The notes beneath the pieces are model-generated. The model was not told the origin of the DNA. It did not search any database and saw nothing but the letters and a program-made list of their open reading frames with translations. The position numbers were made by a program, and so were the translations under genes. From NCBI GenBank assembly GCA_003151935.1, contig PLYZ01000060.1, positions 64,625 through 117,592 of the forward strand: 52,968 nucleotides of DNA, in the 5' to 3' direction. This DNA is from Candidatus Dormiibacterota bacterium. GTDB taxonomy: Bacteria > Chloroflexota > Dormibacteria > Dormibacterales > Dormibacteraceae. How positions within the stretch are numbered: position 1 is the stretch's first letter; the number at the start of each line of letters is the position of its first letter. Of the stretch, positions 1 to 8,752 are shown in pieces.

Positions 1-5
1 TCGCC

Positions 6-458
6 GTGACTTCGCGGGGGCCCCTTCATGAAGCGTGGGCCAGCCTGTTCAGGATCGCCGTCGGACTGTTCTGGCTCTATTACGCAAGCCAGAAGTGGCA
101 GGGCGTCGGATGGATGCACAGCCTTATCATCTCGACCGCGAAGGCAAACCCAATCCCGGGCTTGCACGAGTTCCTCACTCAGGTGGCAGTGCCGAACTGG
201 TTCCTGTTCGCTGTCGCGCAGGGCGCGGGTGAGACAGTCGCCGCGGTCTTTCTCATCCTCGGGCTCGCGACGCGGTGGGCAGGAATCCTCGGACTGCTGC
301 TCGCGATCAACCTGGCCCTGACGGTCGCGTTCGCGGCCGATCCCGGGTTCCGCTTTCTCTACTACCTGGCCGTACTCATCAACGGCCAGGTGATCGTCTC
401 CGGCCCCGGCCCGTTTGCTTTGTCGCGATTCGGTTGGGTTCCCGGCTTCCTGCGCTGA
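6..458 (+). CDS. DoxX-like integral membrane protein
   Basis: The 150-residue product is almost entirely hydrophobic, with about four predicted membrane helices (near residues 12-28, 63-85, 88-110 and 114-134). Gly and small residues around the first helix and the pattern RIAVGLFWLYYASQKW resemble the DoxX/DoxD-like membrane family, whose members are linked to respiratory or thiol redox roles, though substrates are mostly unknown. The GTG at 6 is the first start in the window. Only five bases precede it, so a longer N-terminus outside the window is possible. The 3' end overlaps the next gene, a lipoprotein read in another frame, suggesting co-transcription. Confidence 0.6.
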   Translation: MTSRGPLHEAWASLFRIAVGLFWLYYASQKWQGVGWMHSLIISTAKANPIPGLHEFLTQVAVPNWFLFAVAQGAGETVAAVFLILGLATRWAGILGLLLAINLALTVAFAADPGFRFLYYLAVLINGQVIVSGPGPFALSRFGWVPGFLR

Positions 459-934
459 CCGCGATCGCGCTCACGGGGCTCCTGTGCGCTTGCGCACCGG
501 CTGCGACCGTTTCACGCGCTTCACCGTCCCCGCAGGCGACCGGCTGCCGGTCCGGCCCGCCTGAGGCCGGCATCCACAACCCCGACCGGCTGCAAGTCCT
601 CGACTCCTGCAAGCACGCCGAGGGCATCGCGGTGGACGTCGCCCACGAAGACGACGGCGACTATCACGTCTGGTTCCATGCCGATCCCGGCTACGAATAC
701 TTGCTCAATCCGCAGAACCATTTCCAGGCGAAGCCGGCCATGCTGGCTGAGATCACTCCTGACTGTGCACCCTCCACCAATCCTCCGGACGCGCAGTCAG
801 CCGCTCGATGTCCGAGATCAAACCTGCCCATCCCGAAGCTCGGCGACCACATCGCGATCGACGGGCCATGGGTGCTGGACACCGACCACGGCTGGCGAGA
901 GATTCACCCGGTCGACTCGATCCAGATACGCTAG
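434..934 (+). CDS. Predicted lipoprotein of unknown function
   Basis: I place the start at the TTG at 434, inside the end of the preceding membrane-protein gene. It gives a short positively charged N-terminus, a hydrophobic stretch (ALTAIALTGLL) and a lipobox-like LCAC around residue 16, so the 166-residue product would be anchored to the outer face of the membrane. The mature part has several Cys and aromatic residues (for example DYHVWFHADPGYEY) but I recognise no family. The frame stays open further 5', but that part is the antisense-like shadow of the upstream gene. The following gene starts 5 bp after this stop. Confidence 0.5.
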   Translation: MGSRLPALTAIALTGLLCACAPAATVSRASPSPQATGCRSGPPEAGIHNPDRLQVLDSCKHAEGIAVDVAHEDDGDYHVWFHADPGYEYLLNPQNHFQAKPAMLAEITPDCAPSTNPPDAQSAARCPRSNLPIPKLGDHIAIDGPWVLDTDHGWREIHPVDSIQIR

Positions 935-939
935 ACGTC

Positions 940-1380
940 GTGAGCATCGACGCCGACGGCTATGGGTTCCCTGAACACCAGCGCACGCTTGCACGCCTTA
1001 TGGAGGACGTGAGGGTGCTATCCCCTGCTGGAGTGGAGCGGGTGGCTCGCGGATGGGATCTGCACGTAGGGCCCAAGGCTCTCCAGGCTTTCCTCGACGC
1101 GGAGAAGGCGGCGACGCATGCCATCGAGCAGGCAGATCGCGGCACTGCTTGGGACCTGGTGAGGAGCTCCCTCTTCGGGCTGACCGAGTCGGGGGACGCG
1201 CTGGTCTCGTGGAAGGCGGAGCACGGCGAGACCGGACACAAGGCTGAGAGGGCCGCGTTCGCGGCGGCGCTCGGGCTCGTCGCGAGCAACCTGATCGACA
1301 AAGAGCAAGCCGCCAACCTCATGCGTCCAATGGCGGAAGCGCTGCCCTGGCTGCTGCCAGAACAAACCCCCGCGACCTAG
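940..1380 (+). CDS. Hypothetical helical protein
   Basis: This 146-residue, Ala/Glu-rich, soluble-looking protein has no recognised family. GTG at 940 follows the lipoprotein stop by 5 bp and gives a sensible N-terminus; longer starts would overlap the lipoprotein. The predicted structure is largely helical, with a conserved-looking middle part (AWDLVRSSLFGLTESGDALVSW is part of it in spirit, residues about 70-91). Its last 4 bp overlap the convergent P-loop kinase gene, so the two share a 3' end. It is probably the third gene of a short rightward unit with the DoxX-like protein and the lipoprotein. Confidence 0.45.
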   Translation: MSIDADGYGFPEHQRTLARLMEDVRVLSPAGVERVARGWDLHVGPKALQAFLDAEKAATHAIEQADRGTAWDLVRSSLFGLTESGDALVSWKAEHGETGHKAERAAFAAALGLVASNLIDKEQAANLMRPMAEALPWLLPEQTPAT

Positions 1381-1928
1381 CCGGTAGCCACCGGACCGAT
1401 CGATTCCAGCCAGCGCCTCGCTTCTGCGTGCGAGCGCAACCGGACGAAGGCGATGTCGCGCCACCTCGGATCGGCCATCCCGTCCAGGTAGCGCTGCACG
1501 AACTCGTCGTATTTGACCCAGGCCCAGAGGATGATGTTGTCGTCCGGGTCCAGCGACAAGAAGTTTGAAAGCGGCTCGCGATTCCCATTCCAAAGCAGCT
1601 CGCGCGACACGGCCCGGCGCACTGTCCTAGCGATCACCTGCAGCATCACGGTTCGCCTCGGGAGGTCTAGCCAGACGACCGTGTCGGCGCGCTGCCAGAC
1701 CGGACCTTCGATCACAAATCGCATGTAGTTGCCGTCGACCACCCAGCCGGGCTGGTCGGTCGCCCGCTCCACTTCGTCCATGAACTCGGCGTCCGGCCGC
1801 GGCCGCCAGCCCGGCTGGTGCATGTAAGCGTCCAGTTCGATGTAAGGCACCGCCAGCCGCTTTGCGATCGCTCGGGCGAGAGTGGATTTACCCGCGCCGC
1901 TGGAGCCCACGACGGAAACACGCCGCAC
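1377..1928 (-). CDS. P-loop kinase of the adenylate-kinase/FlaR-like type
   Basis: The 183-residue protein starts with beta-strand plus Walker A (GSSGAGKST, residues 8-16) directly after the N-terminus. Next come ELDAYMHQPGW, typical of the small adenylate-kinase-like or DNA-topology-modulation (FlaR-like) P-loop proteins, and then VVDGNYM and VVWLDLPRRTVM as the Walker B-like strand. These families phosphorylate small molecules or nucleotides; the actual substrate is unknown. It reads leftward, overlapping the convergent hypothetical gene by 4 bp. The next gene upstream on the same strand ends 21 bp before it, so it could be the last gene of the ilvE-reductase unit. Confidence 0.7.
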   Translation of the reverse strand: MRRVSVVGSSGAGKSTLARAIAKRLAVPYIELDAYMHQPGWRPRPDAEFMDEVERATDQPGWVVDGNYMRFVIEGPVWQRADTVVWLDLPRRTVMLQVIARTVRRAVSRELLWNGNREPLSNFLSLDPDDNIILWAWVKYDEFVQRYLDGMADPRWRDIAFVRLRSHAEARRWLESIGPVATG

Positions 1929-1949
1929 GGGCGCGAAGCTTAGGACCCG

Positions 1950-3176
1950 TTAGGACTCGGTGGCCGGAACCAGCTCCGCGAGGTCGACGTTCATGTCGGC
2001 GAGCGCCGCCTCGCTGATCGGCCTGCGACTTTCGACCAGCTTTCCGCCGAGCTCGTTGGTCTTCGAGTCGTTCATCGAGAGCACGGCTTCGATCATGCCG
2101 TCGCGAAGGTAAAAGACCGAGAACTTCAGGCCGTCGCGGTCCCCGCGCCACACGGTGCGGTCGTCGCCCGACCCGTGGCCGCGGTACTCGAGGTTCACGT
2201 CGTACTGGTCGGACCAGAAGTACGGTAGCTTCGTGTAGGGCTTGTCACCACCGGCGATGTTCTCCGCAATTCCGCGTCCCTGGTTCTTGGCGACCTCCCA
2301 GTGCTCGACGCGAATCGCCCGGCCGAGCACCGGGTGCTGGTGGAGCGCGATGTCTCCAGCGCAGTAGACGCCCTCGGCGGCCCGAAGCGCCTGGTCCACG
2401 CGAACGCCTCCGCCTTCGATGGTCAGGCCGAGGGCTTTCGGCAAATCCAGGTTGGGCTCGATGCCCACGGCCTCGAGGACCAGATCGGCCTCTTCGTTCC
2501 GGCCGTCCGAGAGGGTCACGCCCACGACCCGGTTTCCGTCGCTGTGCCATGTCTGGACCGTGGTGCCACAGCGCACGTCCACGCCTTTGGCGCGGTGGAT
2601 CGTGGCGTAGATATCGCCCACCTCGCGACCCAGCGCGCGGGAGAGGGGCACCGGTGCGGATTCGATCATCAACACCTCTTTGCCCATCTGCCTCGCCGAA
2701 GCCGCAACCTCGGCGCCGATGAATCCGGCTCCGATCAGCAGCAGCCGGGACGCGCGCTCGAGCGCCTGACGGAGGGCCTTGCTGTCCCGAAGCGAGCGAA
2801 GCGTGACCACGTTCTCGGCTCGTGGCACGTCGGGGAGGCGACGCGGGGTTCCACCGAGACCGAGTACGAGCGAGTCGAACTCGAGCTCGCCACCGCCGTC
2901 CACCGCAAGCTTGCCTCCGGAGACCGAGCCGCCGGTTACCTTCCGATTCAGCTGAAGCTCGATGCCCTGCTTCGTGTACTCGGATTCGTCGTGAAGGAAG
3001 ACCTTGGGCAGCTCGACCTCGCCGCGCAGAAACTCCTTGGACAGGTAGGGTCGGTCATAGGGGCGGTCGCGGTCGGCGCTGACGATCGTCACCATGCCAT
3101 CGAAGCCTCGCTTGCGAAGCGCGAACGCCGCCGCATCCCCGGCGCCGCCGCCACCCACGATGACGACCCTCTTCAC
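1950..3176 (-). CDS. FAD-dependent NAD(P)H reductase (ferredoxin-reductase/AIF family)
   Basis: The 408-residue flavoprotein has two Rossmann motifs: an FAD-binding GGGGAG at residues about 7-12 and an NAD(P)H-binding GAGFIGAE near residue 145. A typical late FAD motif (CAGDIA) lies near residue 270 and a C-terminal reductase-type domain follows. Such enzymes pass electrons from NAD(P)H to ferredoxins, rubredoxins or Rieske oxygenases; no such partner lies nearby. I choose the GTG at 3176 because it forms a GTGA overlap with the upstream ilvE stop and puts the Rossmann strand (VKRVVIVGGGG) at the N-terminus. An ATG 21 bp further upstream is possible. Coupled translation with ilvE is likely. 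Confidence 0.8.
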   Translation of the reverse strand: MKRVVIVGGGGAGDAAAFALRKRGFDGMVTIVSADRDRPYDRPYLSKEFLRGEVELPKVFLHDESEYTKQGIELQLNRKVTGGSVSGGKLAVDGGGELEFDSLVLGLGGTPRRLPDVPRAENVVTLRSLRDSKALRQALERASRLLLIGAGFIGAEVAASARQMGKEVLMIESAPVPLSRALGREVGDIYATIHRAKGVDVRCGTTVQTWHSDGNRVVGVTLSDGRNEEADLVLEAVGIEPNLDLPKALGLTIEGGGVRVDQALRAAEGVYCAGDIALHQHPVLGRAIRVEHWEVAKNQGRGIAENIAGGDKPYTKLPYFWSDQYDVNLEYRGHGSGDDRTVWRGDRDGLKFSVFYLRDGMIEAVLSMNDSKTNELGGKLVESRRPISEAALADMNVDLAELVPATES

Positions 3177-4285
3177 AGCGCCACAGGGTGCAGCCAACCG
3201 TGTGGATCGGGCGCAACCCCTCGCTGCAGGTCAACCAGCGACCGGCGCAAGCGCATCGTGAGGTCGCCCGGCTTTCCATCGCTCACGCTCCACGAACCGT
3301 GCGCCGACTTGACCGCGCCAACCGGGGTGATGACCGCCGCGGTGCCGCACGCGAAAACCTCGGTCAAGGATCCGTCGGCGCAGCCCGTGCGCCACTCTCC
3401 GGTGCTGATCTTTCCCTCCTCGGCCGCATATCCGAGGTCCTTGGCCAGCTGGAGGAGCGAGTCCCGCGTCACTCCCGGTAGGAGAGTGCCGGTCAGGGCC
3501 GGTGTGAGCAGCCGGGCATTGCGCCCGCTGCCGAATACGAAGCAGAGGTTCATCCCGCCCATCTCCTCGACCCACCGATGTTCTTGCGAGTCGACCCAGA
3601 CCACCTGGTCGCATCCCTGCTCCGCCGCCTGCGCCTGGGCGAGCAACCCGCCCGCGTAGTTGCCACCGGTCTTGGCCTCACCCGTTCCGCCCGGAGCCGC
3701 CCGGCTGAAATCCTCGGATAGCCAGACCGTGACCGGCTTGACTCCGCTTGGAAAATAGGAACCGGATGGCGATCCGATCAAGAGGAAAGTCACCTCGGCG
3801 GAGGGACGCACGCCAAGGCCAACCTCGCTGCCGAACATGAAGGGCCGCAGATACATGCTCTGTTCAGGCGCGGACGGCACCCACTCGCCGTCGATGGTCA
3901 TCAGCCGGTCGATCGCTTCGATGAACACACTCTCAGGCAGCTCAGGCAGGGCCATGCGGCGAGCCGACCGCCGGAATCGCGCGGCGTGGGCCTGAGGACG
4001 AAAGACTGATATCCCTCCGTCTTTCTGGCGAAAAGCCTTCAGGCCTTCGAAGACGGCCTGGGCGTAGTGCAGGACCGTGACGGCGGGGTCGAGCTGCAGT
4101 GGCGCGTAGCCACGAAGCTCGGCGTCGTGCCACCCGCGATCTCGGTTCCAATCGATGCGAACCATATGTTCGGTGAAGATCCGCCCGAACCCCGGATCGG
4201 CGAGTAGCCGCTTCCTTTGCTCGGGCGCCACCCTCCGCGCAGCGGCGGTGACGGTGAAGTGAAGAGCCGAGGTTTCAGTGCTCAC
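3173..4285 (-). CDS. ilvE: Branched-chain amino acid aminotransferase
   Basis: This is a full-length (370 residues) fold-type IV PLP transaminase. Visible family signatures are the YAQAVFEGLKAFR segment near residue 75, the PLP lysine region AKTGGNYAGG near residue 205, and EEMGGMNLCFVF followed by LTGTLLPGVTRDS. It interconverts Leu/Ile/Val with their 2-keto acids in the cytosol, using 2-oxoglutarate/glutamate. The start at 4285 gives the usual N-terminus for the group II (ilvE/BCAT-like) enzymes. It is the first gene of a leftward unit and its stop overlaps the FAD reductase start (GTGA). The 145 bp between it and the divergent phosphoglucomutase gene should hold both promoters. Confidence 0.9.
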   Translation of the reverse strand: MSTETSALHFTVTAAARRVAPEQRKRLLADPGFGRIFTEHMVRIDWNRDRGWHDAELRGYAPLQLDPAVTVLHYAQAVFEGLKAFRQKDGGISVFRPQAHAARFRRSARRMALPELPESVFIEAIDRLMTIDGEWVPSAPEQSMYLRPFMFGSEVGLGVRPSAEVTFLLIGSPSGSYFPSGVKPVTVWLSEDFSRAAPGGTGEAKTGGNYAGGLLAQAQAAEQGCDQVVWVDSQEHRWVEEMGGMNLCFVFGSGRNARLLTPALTGTLLPGVTRDSLLQLAKDLGYAAEEGKISTGEWRTGCADGSLTEVFACGTAAVITPVGAVKSAHGSWSVSDGKPGDLTMRLRRSLVDLQRGVAPDPHGWLHPVAL

Positions 4286-4430
4286 GAATGAAGATTAGCG
4301 ACCAAACAGGAGAGGCCGGGCGTCACCGCCCGCCTCGCGAGAGGAAGGAAGGGGTTATGCAAGAGGACGACCCGACCCGAACTGCATTCAAGTAGCGGCC
4401 GTCCGGCCCCTTTACGATCACCTCTCAGAG

Positions 4431-5186
4431 ATGGATCGCAGCTCGCTTGGACTTCCCCCGACCATCTCCGCCTGCCTCTTCGATCTCGACGGAGTCCTGA
4501 CCCAGACCGCCAAGGTGCACGCGAGGGCCTGGAAGGCAATGTTCGACGCGTACCTGAAGCAGCGGGCGGAGCAAACCGGAGAAACCTTCCGTCCGTTCGA
4601 TGAGGTCGCCGACTACGACGAGTACGTCGACGGCAAACCGAGAGGGGACGGCGTTCGTTCTTTTCTCGCAGCGCGCCACATCGCCCTGCCCGAAGGCTCG
4701 GAGGACGACCCGCCTGAGTCCGACACCGTCCACGGACTCGGCAATCGCAAGGACCAGCTGTTCCTGCACCTGATACGGACGCAGGGCGTAGAGGCCTATG
4801 AAGGATCCCTCCGGTACCTGAACGCCGCTCGCGACGCAGCGCTGAAGCTGGCTGTCGTGACGTCGAGCAAGAACTGCAGCGAGGTCCTTCGGGCCGCTCG
4901 TCTGGAGGGAATGTTCGATGCCCAGGTCGACGGCAACGTGGCCCAGGCCAAGAGATTGGCCGGCAAGCCGGCGCCGGACACGTACCAGGAGGCCGCACGC
5001 ATGTTGGGCGCGATTCCGTCCCAGTGTGCCGTCTACGAGGATGCCCTTGCCGGGGTCGAGGCCGGGCGGGCCGGTGGGTTCGGCCTGGTCGTGGGCGTGG
5101 ACCGCGTGGGCCAGGCGTCCGCCCTTCGCGAGCACGGAGCCGGCGTGGTCGTCAAGGATCTCTCGGACCTGATGAAACCGTCTTGA
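4431..5186 (+). CDS. pgmB: Beta-phosphoglucomutase-like HAD hydrolase
   Basis: The 251-residue HAD-superfamily protein has the catalytic FDLDGVLTQT motif (nucleophile Asp and general acid Asp around residues 18-20), the HARAWK cap region, motif II Ser (VVTSSKN) near residue 144, the Lys of GKPAPDTY near residue 182, and motif III VYEDALAGVEAG. This is the standard layout of beta-phosphoglucomutase, which converts beta-glucose-1-phosphate to glucose-6-phosphate. The insertion after the cap (residues 40-90) is typical of the larger actinobacterial forms. Its stop overlaps the TTG start of the GH65 phosphorylase, whose product would be its substrate, which supports the assignment. Confidence 0.85.
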   Translation: MDRSSLGLPPTISACLFDLDGVLTQTAKVHARAWKAMFDAYLKQRAEQTGETFRPFDEVADYDEYVDGKPRGDGVRSFLAARHIALPEGSEDDPPESDTVHGLGNRKDQLFLHLIRTQGVEAYEGSLRYLNAARDAALKLAVVTSSKNCSEVLRAARLEGMFDAQVDGNVAQAKRLAGKPAPDTYQEAARMLGAIPSQCAVYEDALAGVEAGRAGGFGLVVGVDRVGQASALREHGAGVVVKDLSDLMKPS

Positions 5187-7570
5187 TCCACAACAAAGGC
5201 TTCACCTGCGAGCCATGGACCGTGCGCGAGGTTGGCTTGAACCTCGAGCTGCTCGGCCAGACCGAGTCGATCTTCGCGCTGTCCAACGGCCACATCGGGT
5301 GGCGGGCAAACCTGGATGAGGGCGAGCCTCACGTGCTGTTGGGTTCCTACCTCAACGCTTTCTACGAGGAGATCCCCTTGCCCTACGCCGAGACGGCTTT
5401 TGGGTATCCGGAGGCCGGCCAGGCGATCGTGAACGTCACCGACGGCAAAATCATCCGCCTGCTCGTCGATGACGAACCATTTGACATCCGCTACGGAAAT
5501 CTGCACTCGCACGAACGGGTACTCGACCTGAGAGCCGGCGTGTTGCGACGGACGCTGGAATGGGAGTCGCCGGCCCATCGCCTGATCAGGATCCGTTCGA
5601 CACGCCTGGTCTCACTCGTGCACCGCGCGCTGGCCGCGATCCTTTATGAGGTGGAACCGGTCGACGGACCGGCGGACCTCGTGATTCAGTCCGAGCTGGT
5701 CGCCAACGAGCCGGTGGGCGACCTCACCGGCAGAGATCCACGCGCCGCCGCTGCGTCCGCAACGCCGCTCTCTCCGCAGTTCGCCGGGCATGAAGGCCTG
5801 CGCGCCATCCTCGTGCACTCGACCAACAAAAGCGGGCTCACGGTGGCTGCCGGGATGGACCACGTAGTCGGCGGTCCCCGTGGAAGCCAGGTCACCTCTG
5901 AAAGTACGGACGATGCCGCGCGGGTCACCGTGACGGCGCGCCTGGCTCGCGGACAGCGCCTGAGCGTGGTCAAGTTCGTCGCCTACGGGTGGTCGAGCCA
6001 GAGGTCGGTGCCGGCACTGCGCTCGCAGATCGACGGCGCGCTCGCGACCGCCCTCGACCATGGCTGGAAGGGCCTGGCGGCTGCGCAAAAGAAGTACCTG
6101 ACGGAGTTCTGGGCTCGCGCCGACGTCGAGTTGAAGGGCGACCCCGAGGTCCAGCAGGCCATTCGGTTTGCCCTGTTCCATGTGCTGCAGTCCGCGGCGA
6201 GGGCGGAGCAGCGCGCGATTCCGGCCAAGGGCCTGACCGGCCCCGGATATGACGGACACACATTCTGGGACACCGAAACGTTCGTCCTTCCTATGCTGAC
6301 CTACACGGTGCCAGGCGCGGCGGCCGACATGCTGCGATGGCGATTCCAGATCCTGGACATGGCGCGCAAGCGCGCGAAGGATCTCGGCTTCAAGGGGGCG
6401 GCGTTCCCGTGGCGGACGATTCACGGCGAGGAGTGCTCTGGCTACTGGCCCGCCTCAACCGCGGCCTTTCACATCAATGCCGACATCGCCGACGGCGTGC
6501 TGAGGTATGTCAGCGCCACCAACGACATGCCGTTCGAGGAAACGGTCGGAGTCGAGCTCTTGGTCGAAACGGCAAGACTCTGGATCTCGCTGGGGCACCA
6601 CGACCGGGACGGCCATTTCCGGATCGACGGCGTCACCGGCCCGGACGAATACAGCGCCCTGGCCGACAACAACCTCTATACGAACCTGATGGCGCAGCGA
6701 AACCTGGTCGCGGCGGCCGATGCCGTCGCTCGCCATGGCAGCGTGGCGAAACGGCTCAAGGTGAGCGCCGCCGAGGCGAAAGCGTGGCGCCGGGCGGCTG
6801 AGCGCATGTTCATCCCGTACGACGACGAGCTCGAGGTCCACCCGCAGGCGAGCGACTTCACCGAGCACGAACGGTGGAACTTCAGAAAGACCAGGCCCGA
6901 CCAGTACCCGCTGTTCCTGCATTTCCCCTATTTCGACCTGTATCGAAAGCAGGTCGTCAAGCAGGCGGACCTCGTGCTTGCGATGCACCTCCGGGGCGAC
7001 GCTTTCACCCAGGCTCAGAAGGCCAGGAACTTCGCCTATTACGAGGCGCTGACCGTCCGCGACTCCTCGCTCTCCTCCTCCACGCAATCGATCATCGCGG
7101 CCGAGGTCGGTCACCTCCAGCTGGCTCATGACTACCTCGGCGAAGCGGCGCTGATGGATCTCAACGACCTCGAGCACAACGTACGCGATGGGGTGCACAT
7201 GGGCTCGCTTGCGGGAGCGTGGCTGGCGGTGGTCGCTGGCCTCGGCGGCATGCGCCACCACGGGGATGCGCTTGGTTTCGCTCCCCGCCTGCCGCCTGGA
7301 ATCCAGGGCTTGAGCTTCCGCGTGACCTTCCTCGACCGCTTGATCAGGGTCACGGTCGGTCGCGGGCGCGCGACCTACACGCTCCTGGGCGGTAAGCCGA
7401 TTGCATTCGAGCACTACGGAAAGAAGCTGCGGCTGACGGCGCGGAGCCCGGTCGGGCTCCCGATTCCGAGGATCCTGCCACTGCCCGAACCCAAACAACC
7501 ATATGGCCGAGCCCCCGCTCGTCGTGGGCAAGAGAAGCCATGCGAGCTACGACATAGAGGGGCCAGATGA
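5183..7570 (+). CDS. Glycoside hydrolase family 65 disaccharide phosphorylase
   Basis: The 795-residue enzyme belongs to GH65 (maltose, trehalose, kojibiose or nigerose phosphorylases). It would split a glucose disaccharide with phosphate to glucose plus beta-glucose-1-phosphate, handed to the adjacent pgmB product. The N-terminal beta-sandwich starts with LGQTESIFALSNGHIGWRAN, followed by the (alpha/alpha)6 barrel with FWDTETFVLP and the catalytic acid Glu489 in GVTGPDEY. The TTG at 5183 is chosen because it overlaps the pgmB stop as TTGA and leaves the conserved N-terminus intact; the open frame continues upstream but only inside pgmB. The C-terminus ends in a Pro/Arg-rich tail of about 25 residues. 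Substrate specificity cannot be read from sequence. Confidence 0.88.
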   Translation: MIHNKGFTCEPWTVREVGLNLELLGQTESIFALSNGHIGWRANLDEGEPHVLLGSYLNAFYEEIPLPYAETAFGYPEAGQAIVNVTDGKIIRLLVDDEPFDIRYGNLHSHERVLDLRAGVLRRTLEWESPAHRLIRIRSTRLVSLVHRALAAILYEVEPVDGPADLVIQSELVANEPVGDLTGRDPRAAAASATPLSPQFAGHEGLRAILVHSTNKSGLTVAAGMDHVVGGPRGSQVTSESTDDAARVTVTARLARGQRLSVVKFVAYGWSSQRSVPALRSQIDGALATALDHGWKGLAAAQKKYLTEFWARADVELKGDPEVQQAIRFALFHVLQSAARAEQRAIPAKGLTGPGYDGHTFWDTETFVLPMLTYTVPGAAADMLRWRFQILDMARKRAKDLGFKGAAFPWRTIHGEECSGYWPASTAAFHINADIADGVLRYVSATNDMPFEETVGVELLVETARLWISLGHHDRDGHFRIDGVTGPDEYSALADNNLYTNLMAQRNLVAAADAVARHGSVAKRLKVSAAEAKAWRRAAERMFIPYDDELEVHPQASDFTEHERWNFRKTRPDQYPLFLHFPYFDLYRKQVVKQADLVLAMHLRGDAFTQAQKARNFAYYEALTVRDSSLSSSTQSIIAAEVGHLQLAHDYLGEAALMDLNDLEHNVRDGVHMGSLAGAWLAVVAGLGGMRHHGDALGFAPRLPPGIQGLSFRVTFLDRLIRVTVGRGRATYTLLGGKPIAFEHYGKKLRLTARSPVGLPIPRILPLPEPKQPYGRAPARRGQEKPCELRHRGAR

Positions 7571-7857
7571 GTGGGCAGGACTCGAATCAAAACTTCCGGG
7601 ACTCGGTCGCGCTCTCGATGCTGGCCGATCCTCGGCCGACCCTGGAGAACCTCGCCCGCAACACCGGCCTCCCCTACGAGGAGGTCGTCCATCACGCCCT
7701 CGTCCGGTATGCGGCTTCAGGCGCAGAAGCCCTGCTGGCGTGGGATCCACATGCGCTGCGCGAGCTGATCGCCGCCCGCAAAGCGGAGGACTGGGTGAAA
7801 GTCGGATCGATCATCGACTGGCTCGAGGCAGGCCTCGAGTCGACGGACTGGCACTGA
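7567..7857 (+). CDS. Small hypothetical protein coupled to GH65
   Basis: This 96-residue acidic, helical protein starts at an ATG that overlaps the GH65 stop (ATGA), so it is translated as the third gene of the pgmB-GH65 unit. The N-terminal half (LENLARNTGLPYEEVVHHALVRYA) reads like a helix-turn-helix or antitoxin-like fold, but I do not recognise a defined family. It ends 4 bp before the convergent PP-loop gene. A role tied to disaccharide phosphorolysis is only inferred from position. Confidence 0.6.
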   Translation: MSGQDSNQNFRDSVALSMLADPRPTLENLARNTGLPYEEVVHHALVRYAASGAEALLAWDPHALRELIAARKAEDWVKVGSIIDWLEAGLESTDWH

Positions 7858-7861
7858 GCCG

Positions 7862-8524
7862 CTAGGGGACTCCGCCGGTCAGATCGAGCTGGGCAAAACC
7901 GGCTTCGACACGGCGCTCACCCGCCATCCACCTCACCGGTCGCGTGAAGACGGGACCGGCGTAGGCGAAGGAGTGGTATTCGCCGTTCTCGCCACAGGCA
8001 TCGACGCCGGTCTTCGCGATGTCGGAAGCGAAGAGCTTATCGGTCACGCGGCCCAGCCAGGACTCATCCAGCTTCGCCACCTCGACACAGGTGAGTACGG
8101 CACGCCCGCCGGAGGATATGAAGTCACGCAGCAATGCCTCCGGCGGCTCGCCCCAGATGGGTTCGACGTGCTCCAGGCCGGCAGCAGTGACCCGCTCCTC
8201 ATACCAGGCCCTGACGTCGACCAGGTGGATGTCGCCGAACACCAGGCCGGTGAACCCCTCGGCCCTGAGCGAGGAGAGCTCACGACTCAGGTTCGCCTCC
8301 ATCCCCGGCCAGCTGGTGGGTATCGCTTGGAGGTCGATTCCAATCGCCGCCCCCTGGGCTTCCAGCATCTCGACCCGTGTGGCGTGAAAGCGAACGCGCC
8401 CGGTCGCCGAGTCGTAGAACGAGATCAGTCGGGCGACGTCGATTCCCGACCGCCTCGCGCGGTCCAGGGCAAGCGCGCTGTCCTTGCCACCCGACCACAT
8501 CAACGCATATTGCTTACGACTCAT
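7862..8524 (-). CDS. Dph6-like PP-loop ATP-binding protein
   Basis: The 220-residue protein has the PP-loop SGGKDSALAL at residues 10-19, then SFYDSATGRVRFHA and a GLVFGDIHLVD segment. This is the pattern of the diphthine-ammonia ligase-like ATP_bind_4 family; bacterial members are thought to adenylate and amidate unknown substrates. I use the ATG at 8524 (MSRKQYALMWSGGKDS), which places the PP-loop strand at the usual position; an ATG 18 bp upstream would add only MPCLWP. Near the C-terminus CGENGEYHSF is the typical family motif. It is convergent with the GH65 unit and has no obvious operon partner. Confidence 0.75.
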   Translation of the reverse strand: MSRKQYALMWSGGKDSALALDRARRSGIDVARLISFYDSATGRVRFHATRVEMLEAQGAAIGIDLQAIPTSWPGMEANLSRELSSLRAEGFTGLVFGDIHLVDVRAWYEERVTAAGLEHVEPIWGEPPEALLRDFISSGGRAVLTCVEVAKLDESWLGRVTDKLFASDIAKTGVDACGENGEYHSFAYAGPVFTRPVRWMAGERRVEAGFAQLDLTGGVP

Positions 8525-8752
8525 CGGCCACAAGCATGGCAATCGGCACGGCTGAACGAACCGGGTCTAGATAGGGTGGTCCAGCTTGCGCCAGGTGCCC
8601 TCTCGGTCTTTGAGCTCAGAAGCTGAGAGGGTGCCAGCGATCGGGGGAGTTCCAGGCATCGCGGATTCAAAGACCGCGCGAGCGCCCTGTATTCCGGCCG
8701 ACATGACATGCACGCGGGACGGCGACAGCCGGAATCGGGAGAATTGCGCGCA

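Noticed and set aside
2301-3659. Rightward open frame of 452 codons
   Set aside because: It lies opposite the FAD reductase and ilvE genes, has no recognisable domain, and follows GC-rich codon bias of the true strand.
6455-7531. Leftward open frame of 358 codons
   Set aside because: Opposite to GH65; composition (Val/Arg/Glu-rich) is that of an antisense shadow.
8567-8704. Possible 45-codon leftward gene
   Set aside because: No ribosome site and no family match; kept out for lack of support.
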